A DNA stretch of 64,000 nt from Rugalucina vietnamica (GCA_964017185.1 OZ024872.1:62241817-62305816), one strand, 5' to 3'. Shown: positions 1-11,713, numbered from the stretch's first letter. Numbers and translations are program-made. Notes: a model not told the origin generated them from the letters alone.

Positions 1-321
1 CACAGAAAGATGTAACTTACTTAAACCTTATTTCTACCAAAGACCAAATATTTTAAAATTTAAGTCACTGCTAACAAGCACCAATAGAAAAGTACTTGCA
101 AACTTATCAAAATTTGTTACAATTATTATGAACAATTTCATATAGCAACTTCTGTATTGTTAATCAAGAGTTTGTCTTTTTGAATTGTATTTTTATGTCA
201 TTGTTATTGTATTTTGTAAATTTGTATCCTTGTATTGTTTGCTCTTATGCCATGCACGTTGTGTGGCCGGAGTATTGTGTTTATCAATAAAGTCTATTCT
301 ATTCTATTCTATTCTATTCTA
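1..321 (+). mobile_element. Non-LTR retrotransposon 3' end with pentanucleotide tail
   Basis: T-rich 3'-UTR-like sequence ends in AATAAAG followed by about five copies of TCTAT (290-320). A polyadenylation-like signal followed directly by a short tandem tail is typical of LINE 3' ends. No coding part is present and the family was not identified. Confidence 0.45.
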
Positions 322-649
322 TACTAACTTGACATATTTTCACCATTAACTGACAAACATTTTGTGAATCGGTGGAAGAAAATTGCCATGGAAATGTTTT
401 CATGACCAAATTTTCATGAAAGAAATGTGCCAGCTGTGAGGTTTGACATTGATGCAGCTTTGTTACCAATTTCACACTATACCAATTGAGCAATTGCACC
501 CTTAGCTTATGTTGCTACACAGGGTAAGAGTTGTATAAACCCCTGAAATGGATTTTATTGCATGCCGCTCAAATAGATTTGTTAAAAGATGAAGCAGCTA
601 TTTCAGTGCATAAACTATTGAAGAATCTGTCCTTCAAAGTGCATAATAT

Positions 650-882
650 GAGCCGTCATGAGGGAAAACCAACTATGTGGTACCTGAACAGGTCCTACAC
701 AAACCACGCTTAGAAGCACAGAAGATGGCTAGATGCTGGAAGTTTCGTATTTAGAAAGTAGAGGAATTGTACTATCAATGTAGCGAAAACAAAGGCGCTT
801 ATCAGCTTCAAAGTTACTGCGAAGCTGATCTGCACCTTTGTTTTCGCATGTGCAGACTGTTGGTTTTCTCATGTGGTGGCTC
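650..882 (-). mobile_element. Hairpin MITE copy (234-bp family)
   Basis: TIRs GAGCCGTCATGAG and GTGGTGGCTC. The palindromic core lies right of centre, so the copy is inverted relative to the reference. Length 233 bp. Confidence 0.75.
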
Positions 883-1239
883 AATTATAGCTGTCTATGA
901 ATTCATTTACTGTGCCATCTGATATCCTCAAACAATAAATTATCAGACAGAAAATCACATTCATTTCCCCTGTCTGATAGAAGAATGGATTTTGTAGTTG
1001 TAAGCTCATGCACTTGAAAGCTGATGCACTCAAAATCTTCATCACTATAGAAATGGAACCTTGCTTTTAAATTTCAGTCTAACACAACATTGTTTCCCCC
1101 CACTGAACCTATAAATGGAAACGTCATTGTGTAAATAAGTGATAATTCACTGTTAAATGAAATAAAGCACAGAAGAGAGTGTCTTTGTGCTGCTTCATGT
1201 AAACATGCATGTCTGCCAAGAATGTCACTGGAGACGTTT

Positions 1240-1467
1240 GAGCCGCTGCATAAGAAAACCAACAAGCTGCATATGCGAAAACAAAGATGCAGAATGTGCA
1301 GTAACTGCACAGCAGATCAGTGCCTTTGTTTTGCTACACAGATAGTACAATCCATCTACCTAAAATCCAAAATTTCAAGCTTCTAGCCTGCTTCTGTGAC
1401 TGTGCAGGCCATTTTGTGTCCAATCTGGTCGGAAACCCAAATTGTTGGTTTTCTCATGCGAAGGCTC
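1240..1467 (+). mobile_element. Hairpin MITE copy, diverged core
   Basis: Begins GAGCCGCTGCATAAG and ends GCGAAGGCTC. The core palindrome is degraded (GTGCAGTAACTGCAC remains) but the order of internal blocks is kept. Confidence 0.7.
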
Positions 1468-1607
1468 ATTTTAAAATACATGTATAAATTATTGTTTATT
1501 GGTTGTGTTAGAACTGAAATAATTTTACTTCACTGTGAATTATTTTTGGAAAATGTGATGTTGTTGGGATAATTAACTGGGGCTGCACTGTAAATGAATA
1601 CAGGTCA

Positions 1608-3304
1608 ACCTCATTATAATGCTATCTGTGGGGTCCATAGAAGCAGACTGTGTTATAAGTGAACCGTGTTATAATGAGGTTACTTACTATAGATATATAG
1701 CAAAACCAGAGGACCAATGGTCCTGTAAACACTCACCTGAGATCTGCTACATATGCAAATAAACATGTTTAAATATTATGGTATTTAGCCCCAGTGCAGG
1801 GGCAGATGAAGCCCTTGGGCCATTTGTTTTCAGAATAAGCAATATTCTGTCCATTTGCCAATTTCTATTTTATTTATTCCCTTCAAATGACATGTTAACA
1901 GTTTTCCCCATTCTAATACATTGGCAACCTATGTTGACCTTGTAGTCAAATAGATCAAGGTCTCCAAAGGGTCATGATTTATATACACATTGTAGTACTT
2001 TAGCCATAAATGCTTCATGCCAAGTTTCTTTGAAATCGATCCACCGGTTCCGGAGAAGAAGATTTTTGAAGGGTTTTTACCATATATGGGCATGGCGGCC
2101 ATCTTGGTCATGTGACCTGGATTATTTACATATACATTGGTTACCCCATCCTATAGATGCTTCACATAAAATTTGGCTTTGATTGGCCAAGTGGTTTCAG
2201 AGGAGAAGATGTTTGAATATTTTGGAAATATACATGCATACTGCCCCAGGGTGGGGGCATATGAGCTCCTGGGGACCAATCTTTTTCAGAATCATTAATA
2301 TTCAGTCCTACTGTGCATTTCCTGCAAGACTTTCACTTTAAATGACATTTAAAAGTTTTCCCCATTCAAATGCATTGGCGACCTATGTTGACCTTGCCGT
2401 AAAAAAGGTCAAGGTCATCCTAAGGTCATTATTTATATATACATTGTGGACCTTGAGTCACTAGTGCTACATGCCAAGTTTCAAGATCCTAGGCCTTTGG
2501 GTTCTGGAGAAGAAGATTTTTATAAGGTTTTTACCATATATGGGCATGGCGGCCATCTTGGTCATGTGACCTGGACTATTTATATACACATTGATTCCCC
2601 CTTCCTATAGATGCTTCATATAAAATTTGGCTTTGCTTGGCCAAGCGGTTTCAGAGGAAAAGATGTTTGAATATTTTGGAAATATACATGTATATTGCCC
2701 CGGGGTGGGGGCACTTTAGCCCCTGGGGTCCAATTTTTTTCAGAATCATAAATAGTCAGTCCTTCTGCCCATTTCCTGCAAGACATTCACTTTAAATGAC
2801 ATTTTAAAAGTTTTCCCCATTCAAATGCATTGGCGACCTATGTTGACCTTGCTGTAAAATAGGTCAAGGTCATCCTAAGGTCATTATTTATATACACATT
2901 GTGGACCTTAAGTCACTTATGCTACATGCCAAGTTTCAAGATCCTAGGCCTTTGGGTTCTGGAGAAGAAGATTTTTAAAGGATTTTACCATATATGAGCA
3001 TGGCGGCCATCTTGGTCATGTGACCTGGATTATTTATATACACATTGGTTCCCCCTTCCTATAGATGCTTCACATAAAATTTGGCTTTGATTGGCCAAGC
3101 GGTTTCAGAGGAGAAGATCTTTGAAAATGGTGGACGACGACGACGACGGACGACGGACGGACGCCGGATCATGGCCATCCTATAAGCTCACCTGTGAGCC
3201 TACGGCTCAGGTGAGCTAATAATCAATTTGGGAGCCATGACATGGCCATGTTATATTGAAAACCGCATTATAATGAGGCGCGTTATAATGAGGTTCAAGT
3301 GTAC
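1608..3304. mobile_element. Short inverted-repeat element split by a pearl-like insertion
   Basis: The outer pieces (1608-1702 and 3220-3304) end in inverted AACCTCATTATAA motifs. They carry GGGGTCCATAGAAGCAGAC on the left and GCCATGACATGGCCATG on the right. A related copy without the central 1.5 kb lies at 22703-22840, which identifies the interruption as an insertion. Confidence 0.6.
1703..3219 (+). mobile_element. Pearl/HINE-like element, GAGCC-hairpin family
   Basis: Begins with palindrome AGGACCAATGGTCCT and CTCACCTGAG. It contains tandem units of roughly 450 bp (each with CATGGCGGCCATCTTGGTCA), then a CGACGACGGACGG microsatellite. It ends in a hairpin (GAGCCTACGGCTC) followed by AGGTGAGCTA, which mirrors the 5' subterminal repeat. 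Confidence 0.7.
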
Positions 3305-3492
3305 TTGTACATGTACTTTGCAATCTGTCCTCCAACATCCAAAGTTAATCATGTAAATTATAATCAAATCCAAATTCAAATCATATCTTTTCTTCTAACA
3401 TACTTGAGCCACAGCATCAGAAAACCAACAATCTGCATTTTGCATATATGCAAAACTAAAATTTCGTGGGAAGGCTCACACTTTAATCTTAC

Positions 3493-3670
3493 CTGTGTAT
3501 AATATTGATGACAACAAACAGTAGGATATAAAATGCCCTCATAAGGGCAGCTAACTCTAGTATATCTGTAGTTCTATAGGTGGCAGGTTCAGGTGGCGCA
3601 CTGGTGGTCAGTGGGTACTGGCCTATACACACGGTAAACCAACCCAGGATGAATAGAACAACCATTCCAC
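3493..3670 (-). CDS. PCNX4: PCNX4 third coding exon
   Basis: Acceptor TCCACAG at 3671-3677 and donor CACAG|GTAAG at 3493. It encodes about 59 residues with two hydrophobic stretches (GMVVLFILGWFTVCIG and LMRAFYILLFVVINII) separated by a polar loop containing PATYRTTDILELA. Loop and spacing match pecanex-like 4. The exon ends after two bases of an Arg or Ser codon, so the protein continues in an exon outside the window. Confidence 0.88.
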
Positions 3671-4158
3671 CTGTGGACGAAATAATTAATGAAGTTGACT
3701 CATAATAGAATATTGAAAATCTGTATTCACCCAATCCAAAAGGAGTAAGTTTGAAGCATTGAAATTTTAGAAAGCAGTATTATTTTATACTTGATGCAGT
3801 GAAATTAATGTATATCAAAAATGGATAAAAGTGATATTTTCACTGCAGAATTGATATTGATATTTTCACTAGTGACTGATATCAGCCGATATTTTCACTG
3901 TAGAGTTTGGATTACTTCTGACGTTTCCATTCACTTGACGTCATTAATGTAATGTGCCTCACTTCAGAAATTCAAAATGCCTATAACTCCGTTATTTACG
4001 AACGAAAACATAAAGTGTGGGTATTCATTTTCTTAGTTAGAACGTTAGGAACAATGTGGTACCAAAATTATTTGTGTTTTCAAATTTTGGTTTTTGCATT
4101 TTCATCGCCTGCTTTGTGAATAGGAAAATGCCCGTGTATTGTATAAAATAAAAAGAAA

Positions 4159-4307
4159 ATTTACTTTTTATCGGTAAATACCAAATATATTTCATCTCGT
4201 GACTTGAAAACATCTAAATTTTCACTCGTGCTTCGCACTCGTGAAAATTTTGATGTTTTGAACTCACTCGATGAAATATATTTGGTATTCACCTCAAAAA
4301 AGTAAAT
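4159..4307. repeat. 149-bp near-perfect palindrome
   Basis: Arms of about 70 bp around CGTGCTTCGCACG. The outer arms read ACCAAATATATTTCATC and its complement. It lies in the PCNX4 intron between coding exons 2 and 3. Confidence 0.8.
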
Positions 4308-4599
4308 ATCCTCTATTTACTTCATGAAAAGTTTGGTAAGGCTTTTAATATTCTTCAAAACTTTGTGGGATTCCTGCATCCAAATTTTATTGTGGGATTC
4401 CTGCATCCAAATTTCAAAGTCTTTCAACAAGTTTTAGGTCATGCAGAGCATAGCCTCAAATACATGTTACTCAGCAAGCCTGGGGGACCAGTATGACGTT
4501 CAAACTTTTACCACTAACTGCCTTACTGACATAATCAATTGAAAGAAGAGAACTGAATACATTTAAAATATGATCATATAGAATGACTGTTTGATATAC

Positions 4600-4831
4600 C
4601 TGTGTTATTATAGTACAAATTGTTGAGCGTTGTCGGTAGTAGATACAACATACATAATCCACACATAGCTCCCGACACAATGGCATGTATGATTATATTA
4701 ATCTTGTATTTCTTAGGAGGCACCACAAACTTCAGCGTCTCTGAGTCGCAACACGAGATAAAGTCAACTTCATCATCCTCAGCTAAGAGATTTTTCTTCT
4801 TCACAAAACTTAGATCTGTTGAATGGGAACC
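4600..4831 (-). CDS. PCNX4: PCNX4 second coding exon
   Basis: Acceptor TATTTCCAG|GGT at 4831 (phase 0) and donor ACAG|GTATATC at 4600 (phase 1). It encodes 77 codons: a lysine-rich linker, the acidic AEDDEVDFISC motif, the PPKKYKIN motif, then a membrane segment (IIIHAIVSGAMCGLCMLYLL). These blocks match the corresponding part of pecanex-like 4. The last base joins the next exon to form a glycine codon. Confidence 0.9.
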
Positions 4832-5593
4832 CTGGAAATACATTTGGAAAAAGATGTATAATAAAATATACCTGATCCATGCATTGATTTTAAGATGCTT
4901 TTTATACCATTTTGACTGGCAATGGTATATATCTTGCATTTTTGAAGGATGCATGGTATATTGAGTTTTCACCAGGGGAATTCAAAGTTTTAAATATTAT
5001 ATGTATGTATCATTATTTTTGAAAGTATAATTATTTTTGAAAGTATCCTAAGTCGCTGAAAAATTACTTTTAGTCACAGCCTCACTCTGAATTAAATTAC
5101 ATGCATGCATTTTTTTTTTAAATCAGTGCAGTCAACCCCGCAGCCAACACCATGCAGAAAATTTATACACAAAAAAATCACACATCAAAGAGCAGCTGCA
5201 CCTCTTGAATGATGAATATAAGCATATGCACCAGGAAATTACTTTTCAAAAGAAAGTTAGCACAAAATCCCAAGCCTTGTGATTTTTGTCGAAATAAACA
5301 TTGTACACCGCAACTGTATTGAGTCTATTTTTTTGACAAATATAGGTCATAGAGAAAAATAAAGACTTTGGCAGCTGTGTGCATATACTACCTTTCTGTA
5401 TGGACTCAACATCCCTTTCTCCATTTTAGACTGTGGAATGTTAAAAACGTTAGAAAATCAGTTTTTGTCTATGTGTAAACAAAAGACAGATCAGCTTCAT
5501 GCTAGCCTCTATGGCTTGTGTTTGGCATGCTTCAAAACACCAGTGATGACCAGGTTTACTTCTATTCCTTTATAGACCCCCTTTACAATCAAG

Positions 5594-5690
5594 CCCCCCC
5601 CCCCCCCCCTATACCCACCCACCAACACACACACACACACACACACACATGCATGCATGCACGCACGCACACACGCACACACACACACAT
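5594..5690. repeat. Poly-C and (CA)n microsatellite
   Basis: C run at 5594-5609, then CA repeats interrupted by ATGCATGCATGC and GCACGCAC variants up to 5690. Confidence 0.9.
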
Positions 5691-6217
5691 CACAGTAGAA
5701 AAGGATGGCCAGATGATGCCAAAAATTAAATCAGAATACTTCAGCTTCATATATTTCATTCACACCATTCATATAATGAGCAATAGGTCCTAAAAAGGAT
5801 TGAACAAATTTAAACTTTGAAAGAACAGAGCTCATCCTAGATGTCATTAAGTAAGATATTTACATGTAACATGAGATTAAAAGTGACTCAAAACAAGGCA
5901 AGCCAATTTCTTAATGGAGACCTGCAAGCCCATTCCTCACTCAGGAAGAAAATTGAAAATTTTGCTGTCAGTTGCATTTGACAATATATAATTGCTCTTT
6001 TTTGACCATGTCACAGGAAATCATTCTGACTTTAATGATGGCACAAATCAAATCATCTTATAGTATTATTTTTTTCCAGTCAAATCAGTATGTCTGTCAT
6101 TTGCTGCAGTGTGATCTCTGTTTTTCTACATCCTAAATTTCAAGACTCAAGTTTTATACCATGTGAAAATGCAGTCCAATGTATGTCATATATTTCCTGA
6201 AAACCACAAAGACATGT

Positions 6218-6454
6218 GAGCCGCGACGCGAGAAAACCGGTCTTCGGGATTTCCGACCAGGTCCGACACAAACCGGCCTGTACAGTCACAGAAGCAGGCT
6301 AGAAGCTTGAAATTTCGGATATATAAGAAGAAGAGGAAATGTACTATCCGTGTAGCGAAAACAAAGGCGCTGATCAGCTTCGCGGTTACCGCGAAGCTGA
6401 TCTGCGCCTTTGTTTTCGCCAAGGCAAAAATCCGGTTTTCTCACGATGCGGCTC
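6218..6454 (-). mobile_element. Hairpin MITE copy, variant-TIR subtype
   Basis: Core GCTTCGCGGTTACCGCGAAG is intact. The inner TIR reads AAAACCGGTCTTCGGG on the left and ATCCGGTTTTCTC on the right instead of the ACCAACAAT/ATTGTTGGT type, marking a second subfamily. Confidence 0.75.
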
Positions 6455-6639
6455 ATGTTTTCCTCTTCTTGAAACTCATTTTTCTGTTGCCCACACAAGT
6501 TCAATCTTCATTTAAATCAATAGAAAAGCGACTTGTACTTTATCATCAACTTAAAGAGCACATCATTTTCTACATTTTAAGTGTTTCTATCGGATTTAAT
6601 CAAAATCTTCTAGAATTATTGGCACCACTGAGCCATATC

Positions 6640-6867
6640 TTAACCCATATCTGACGAATGGATTCTCCCATCGTTATCAATTGGATGAGTCCACTTTCAT
6701 TTTTAGGGGTGTTAGGAGTGATTTTTAAATTTTATTCAATTTTTCGATGAAAATTCTTTAAGCAAACAGAATAGCCCCAGATGGGACGCTGCGTTCTGCG
6801 GCGTCACATCTGGGGCTATTCTGTTTGCCTATGTCCCATAAAAGGGACGCCAGGCTTAAATGAGCTA
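6640..6867 (+). mobile_element. TTAA-flanked hairpin MITE, copy 1
   Basis: Starts TTAACCCATAT. A hairpin (arms CAGAATAGCCCCAGATG) lies in the right half. The right TTAA is mutated to CTAA. TTAA duplication is the piggyBac-type signature; Kolobok-type elements share it, so the superfamily is open. Confidence 0.65.
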
Positions 6868-7134
6868 ATGTATAAATTAGGTCTCTTAAAACCTCTTAAA
6901 ATCTGAAACAAGTCCAAGTCAGATTAATTAAAAGACATAATCAGTCTAAAACCCATAGAATAGTCTTAACTTCTAATGACAGTAGGAAAATCATTCTATA
7001 AAATTTCTCCTTTAAAGCATAACAGCCCCAGAAGACAGAAACTGTAATAACCACATAAATGTGGACTGCGGTTTTAATGCTTCACAAAAAAGTTGTAAAT
7101 CTAGTGAGGCAACTATACTATTAGCCTATCATTT

Positions 7135-7136
<2 letters not shown>

Positions 7137-7170
<34 letters not shown>
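7137..7170. repeat. Poly-T run
   Basis: Over 30 uninterrupted T on this strand. It could be a reverse-oriented poly-A tail, but no retroelement body is recognised beside it. Confidence 0.8.
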
Positions 7171-7173
<3 letters not shown>

Positions 7174-7394
7174 TCATTTTTCAGACAAATTAACCTAGTG
7201 AAGCCATACTGTATACATTAAATACATATAAAACATACAGCAAAGCTCATGAGGTTCAAACCTCGTCAGAATTTCAGATTCAAAATACATGCAATATCTG
7301 GATCAAGGTAGTACATGTAGTTATAATCATGGAGTTGCTATGTGACAAGAAAGTTTAAGTCACCTAGACTAGTGATAGCATTCGACAAGTCTGA

Positions 7395-7456
7395 TCAGTT
7401 TTCGCTTTGAACATGAAGAAAGCTCAGTTTTCACTTTGAACATGAAGAAAGCTAAG
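7395..7456 (+). repeat. 31-bp tandem duplication
   Basis: TTTGAACATGAAGAAAGCT and the preceding CAGTTTTC occur twice in tandem. Confidence 0.65.
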
Positions 7457-7519
7457 TTCCTCAGCAGAAACCGAAGGCTGCGTTGACTATGCTGCCATCA
7501 GATGGCATAAAGCCCAAAT

Positions 7520-7753
7520 GAGCCGCCTCCTGGGAAAACCAACAATGTGGTTTCTGAACAGGTCCGACACAAACCAGGCTGTACAAGCACAGGAAAGAGC
7601 TAGAAGCTTGACATTTCGGATTTAAGTAGAAGAGGAATTGTACTATCTGAGTAGCGAAAACAAAGGCGCTGATCAGCTTCGCGGTTACCGCGAAGCTGAT
7701 CTGCGTCTTTGTTTTCGCCTATGCAGATTGTTGGCTTTCCCACGAGGTGGCTC
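7520..7753 (-). mobile_element. Hairpin MITE copy, exactly 234 bp
   Basis: AAAT target duplication on both sides, full TIRs, and near-perfect core palindrome. It lies 31 bp inside the intron from the PCNX4 donor. Confidence 0.85.
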
Positions 7754-7786
7754 AAATGCTGCCCAGGGACTCCATTATTGTCTTAC

Positions 7787-8208
7787 CTGAACACAAGTTG
7801 AGATCAGCTGTGTAACTATGACAAACACCACCATCAGCCCGCCGAACACATATGCCGCCACATAATCCTCTATGGTACCCAGCTCCACCAGCAGGGTAAA
7901 CAGCCCTCCCAGCAAAAACGGGATCAAGAACAGTATTATCTGATTGATATAGACATAGACCGGAGCATCGTAACCTAGTCTCAGCTTCAGACCGCCGAGA
8001 ATGGTCTGTGGCAATCGCTTGGCGAGAAATTCCCGCTTGTACTCGTTGAGAAGTGGGACACTGGTTCCCATTATGTATGTTATCCACTGTTTCTGGCTGG
8101 GAGTGATACGGTAGTTTATTCCATGCTTTCTCCTGAACCTGTAGGAGCGATAGAAGCTGAAGTCCTGGCAACTGTCAACCCGGGGAGTTTTCATACATCT
8201 CGATGAGT
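7787..8208 (-). CDS. PCNX4: PCNX4 first coding exon
   Basis: Bounded on the right by an acceptor (TTTCTATTTCAG, exon starts at 8208) and on the left by a donor (CAG|GTAAGA, exon ends at 7787, phase 0). The likely start is the ATG at 8071, reading MGTSVPLLNEYK. It has A at -3 and G at +4, and it matches where family members begin. It gives 95 codons. A longer in-frame start at 8194 (MKTPRVDSC) would add 41 residues without family support. A 7-codon upstream ORF begins at 8198 and ends at 8175. Two membrane segments are visible: IILFLIPFLLGGLFTLLVEL and a second around FGGLMVVFVIVTQLI. The sequence left of the donor becomes a MITE after 31 bp. Confidence 0.9.
8175..8198 (-). promoter_or_regulatory. 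Possible upstream ORF in PCNX4 5' UTR
   Basis: ATG at 8198 opens a 7-codon frame (MYENSPG, then TGA). It overlaps the alternative in-frame ATG at 8194 and lies upstream of the preferred PCNX4 start at 8071. If the mRNA includes this exon as drawn, the small frame could reduce initiation downstream. This rests on position only. Confidence 0.35.
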
Positions 8209-9933
8209 CTGAAATAGAAATTATTAATTTTGGGGGCCTCATTTGCATCTGCAAATTCGTTTGGCCTTTTTACCCCAAAATATCATGCTTTATCAAGCAA
8301 GTAGGCAAAAGTCAGGCTAACCTGAGTATGGGATTTACCTATGCACTAGCAATGTTCAGGTCACATGCAATTCTTTCGGTTCAACAATTCAGTACCATGT
8401 CTGATACTGCAATTCAGAGTTCAGCTTATATATAAAAGGCATGCAAGCATTACGATCACAGTCAAGATGACCTATTCACGCCTGTTCATTCTTCAGAAAA
8501 CACCATTATGTGCATAGTTATTATGCTTGAAAAGACCACGTTTCATGCACCGTTTTCATGCTTGCTACAGCCTTAAAGCAGAATCAATTCACTGATTCTG
8601 AACTGCATACACAGATTAGTAGTCCGACTATAGGGTTGATCCCCAGGTTAGCCAAAGCAATTCAAGATAGTAGAAGTGAGCTGCCCCCAAGAAAGAGCCA
8701 AAGTTGTTGTTTTCTGTTTTATGTAAATTGTAGAAATGTATGTACATATTGTTTTGTGTTAAGGTTAAGTATTAGAGATGATGATTAGTATTATGTTAGT
8801 TATAATTGAATAAACCATATCTAAATTTATCAATTTGTTTATTGTGTATAAATTCAGGCTTTAGAGTAACAGAGTTCACCTAAATTTGGCTTTGGACAAA
8901 GTTTTTAGCAGTTCAAACTTCAAAGCATTTTTTCAATTTCTCTATCCAAAATCCTTAGCCTTTTGATTCTGCTGCTGTAATGTGCCCTGAACCTGGTCCC
9001 CTGGTTATAAAACTTTCATGCTCAGATCAGCTGAAACTAAAATCTATCCTGCTCATAAATGTTAAAATGCCAACAATGGTTGAAATTTCAACCAATTTTG
9101 GTTATTTCAGTAATTATGAGCATGAGCACGAGTACTCAGTTGAGCATGAAAAAAGTTTTATAACCTTGGGGCCAGAAGGCATAATTGGGAATGTAATCTT
9201 AAAAGGTTTTATAATTTTGATGTAGTTTTATGTAGACATAGGTCCTTGATTCATAATTCAGCTACAGGAAAGAAGCTGACTGAATTTTCGTTTGTCTAGA
9301 CTTATCCGTTACATGATCAATTTCTAATTGGACCAAAACAGAACTTTATCTGGACATAATTGGTTCTTTATTAATTGCTTACACTCATAACAGGAAGAAT
9401 TGACTTCTTATTGATCACAATATGACTTCTGGAGAGGAAAATCCCAATTTATTCCCATCAAATCTGATAGACAAAATAAAGTCGGCAGGAAATCAATGGA
9501 AACTTGGACAATATTTTCAATTTGAATAAACAGGAATGGCTAAAGTCTTCTTTGTCATTAAAATCAGCTGCGATAAACTTAAGACCACACATCATCCAAA
9601 GAATCATTTTACAAGGAACTTTTTTTTAAATCATTTTTCTTTTCTTTTTTTTTTTTTTTTTTTTTTCTTTTTCTTCTTCTTTTTATCATGCAGATCTGCC
9701 TGATCAGTAACTGTGTAAATATGCTTTTCGGAAGTTTTTTTCTTCAGTTTCTTTATCTGAGACTGGACAGCTTCTCACCACATATGCTGGTTTGTGTCTT
9801 ACCTGAACATAAACATATGGCTCATTTTGTTCACACGTTTCAGAACCCGTTTCTCAGAACTCTTGTGGTCAGACCATGTGAGAGGATTCTCTTCTATAGT
9901 GTCACGTTATTGTTCCTTATGCATAATATATTT
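8209..9933. other. Intergenic, no gene seen
   Basis: Sequence upstream of the PCNX4 exon. It should contain a 5' non-coding exon or promoter, but none could be placed. A T-rich run lies at 9636-9685. Short open frames here show no recognisable domain. Confidence 0.5.
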
Positions 9934-10175
9934 GAGCCACCGCATCAGAAAAGCAACAACTTGCATATGCAAATAGAAAGGCGCAGATCAGCTATGCAGT
10001 AACTGTACAACTGATCAGCAACTGCACAGCTGATCAGCGCCTTTATTTTCGCTACAAGGATAACACAATCCCTCTTCTTCTTAAATCTAAAATTTCAATT
10101 CTCTAGCCTGCTTCTGTGACTGGTTTGTGTCGGACCTGGTCGGAACCCAAATTGTTGGCTTTCTCATGCACAGTG
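9934..10175 (+). mobile_element. Hairpin MITE copy with rearranged core
   Basis: Starts GAGCCACCGCATCAG. The core carries a duplicated CTGATCAGC segment (10010-10036), and the right TIR is decayed after TTGGCTTTCTCATGC. Confidence 0.65.
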
Positions 10176-10429
10176 ACACAAGAACACCTGATGTTGGAGT
10201 TTTCAATTACTGTAGGTCTGATGGAAAGCAAACTGTACAGCCATAGAAAACTTAGAGGCTTGAAAGTTTGGACTTTGAAACAAAGCCATGTGAAGAATCT
10301 GCAGAGACTGTGCTTAGCTGCTGACCTCTGTCTTTGCTTTTTTTTATATTAAAGCAAAATACAGGTTTTCTCCAAAATACTAGAATACTAGAACAGCATT
10401 TTGTCAACTGTCCTAGGCCCCTATCATGT

Positions 10430-10870
10430 TTTTTTAGAATGTCTCACGATGTTCCCACGATTTGTAGCTTATTTTCATTTTCATTTGTACAACAGACATT
10501 TGTGAGAGTGTAACACGACATTTGTATGAATGTCGCTTACCGGTAGTTTTATTTTCTCGCCAGATAGGTGCTCGGTGTTTGCATGTTTTCATACGAGTGT
10601 CGCAAAAATTTCACATTGTAAATTCGCCAAAATTTCACGGCGACAGGTTCACGACACTTGCAAGAACGTCGTACGACTGTCACACAATAGTCGCGCAACA
10701 GTCTTGCGAAATATTTGGCGAAAAAATTTGCATAAAATATTTTAACATGTTTAAAACCTTCACGACCAGTTCGCGACTAATTCGAAACGCATGAAAATTC
10801 TCACGACACTCGTGCGACACTCGCATGAATGTCGTGCGAAAGTCTGCGATTAAATTCGCAAAACAGTCAC
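10430..10870. repeat. CGA-rich decayed repeat
   Basis: Motifs such as ACGACA, GTCGTGCGA, TCGCGCAACAGTC and ATGAATGTCG recur on both strands at irregular spacing in otherwise AT-rich DNA. GTATGAATGTCGC (10525) and GCATGAATGTCGTGCG (10833) face similar contexts. No clean unit could be defined. Confidence 0.4.
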
Positions 10871-11518
10871 AAGAAACTCACATGCCAGTGAGATACTAGC
10901 TTTACCACTACTTTCTGTTCATCTTCATATACATGTATATTTCTTGGTAGTTTTCAAATCATCCCCTACCATCCCTGCACCCCAAAATCTTACTATTTAT
11001 TACTGAATGTCAGATTAAGTTGAAAATTTTATCTTGGAATTTCTATCCTTCATATGTGGCAGAACTTCTTAAACAAAAACCTTACCTCTTAATCCTCTGG
11101 TCATATTAGCTTTCTTTTCACTTTTACAATTTTTATCCTTTTAGGTAAAAAATTATAGCATGATGGTTTGAAATTTCATCCTTTTATAGTGTGTATAACA
11201 AAGAAAATGTCATCTGAGTACTATGGAAAACCCATGAAATATAAAACAGTGAAATATAGTATGAAGCACCAGATATCAGACTGTTTATTATAAAGAATAA
11301 AACAAATCCTCAGAAAACTTTAAACTGTTCTCATCGCCCACTTGTCTTTGTTTAAAACAATTAAATAGCCAGCTATTTAAGAAGCGTACGAGGTTAACAA
11401 CCACTCTCAGAGCATAACAACTACTGTTGGCAGACAAAGACTCACTGCATTACAATAGTTTAACCAACCAAATGTGCATATTAGTTGACAATCAATGGAT
11501 TATTTTCCTTATTTCTTG

Positions 11519-11600
11519 ATAGAAGTATACATTGTGGGTACTCATTAGAATCGTCTCAGTAAGCTGATAAAAATGAGTACCAACATGATATATTTTCGTT
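11519..11600. repeat. Decayed palindrome related to the 23889 family
   Basis: ACATTGTGGGTACTCATTAG facing ATGAGTACCAACATGATAT; arms poorly paired. Confidence 0.4.
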
Positions 11601-11713
11601 GAGAAATAACAAAATTATCTTCCAATTATCTCTAAATTCCCAGTCTAGCAGAACTGCTGCTGTAATATTCCAATAACATCAATTCAACTTGACAGACTTC
11701 TCTGAAGCTTATT

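Larger units (their letters stand above)
3493..8208 (-). other. PCNX4: PCNX4 gene, 5' part (continues off the left edge)
   Basis: Three exons on the minus strand (8208-7787, 4831-4600, 3670-3493) join in phase into a protein resembling the N-terminus of pecanex-like protein 4, a multi-pass membrane protein of the pecanex family whose biochemical role is poorly known. Seen directly: the motif VPLLNEYKREF, then LPQTILGG and YVYINQIILFL, then about five hydrophobic segments spread over the three exons, and the acidic stretch AEDDEVDF before the third segment. The human protein, as recalled, is about 1,170 residues, so only the first fifth is here. No later exon was recognised between 1 and 3492, so the next intron is at least 3.5 kb. 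A separate non-coding first exon probably exists to the right, because 8208 abuts a 3' splice site; it was not located. Confidence 0.88.

Noticed and set aside
1929..2111. Frame MTKMAAMPIYGKNPSK and its double at 59125
   Set aside because: Both are translations of the CATGGCGGCCATCTTGG unit of the GAGCC-hairpin pearl-like family.
5518..5793. Frame with a His/Thr repeat
   Set aside because: Translation of the CA microsatellite.
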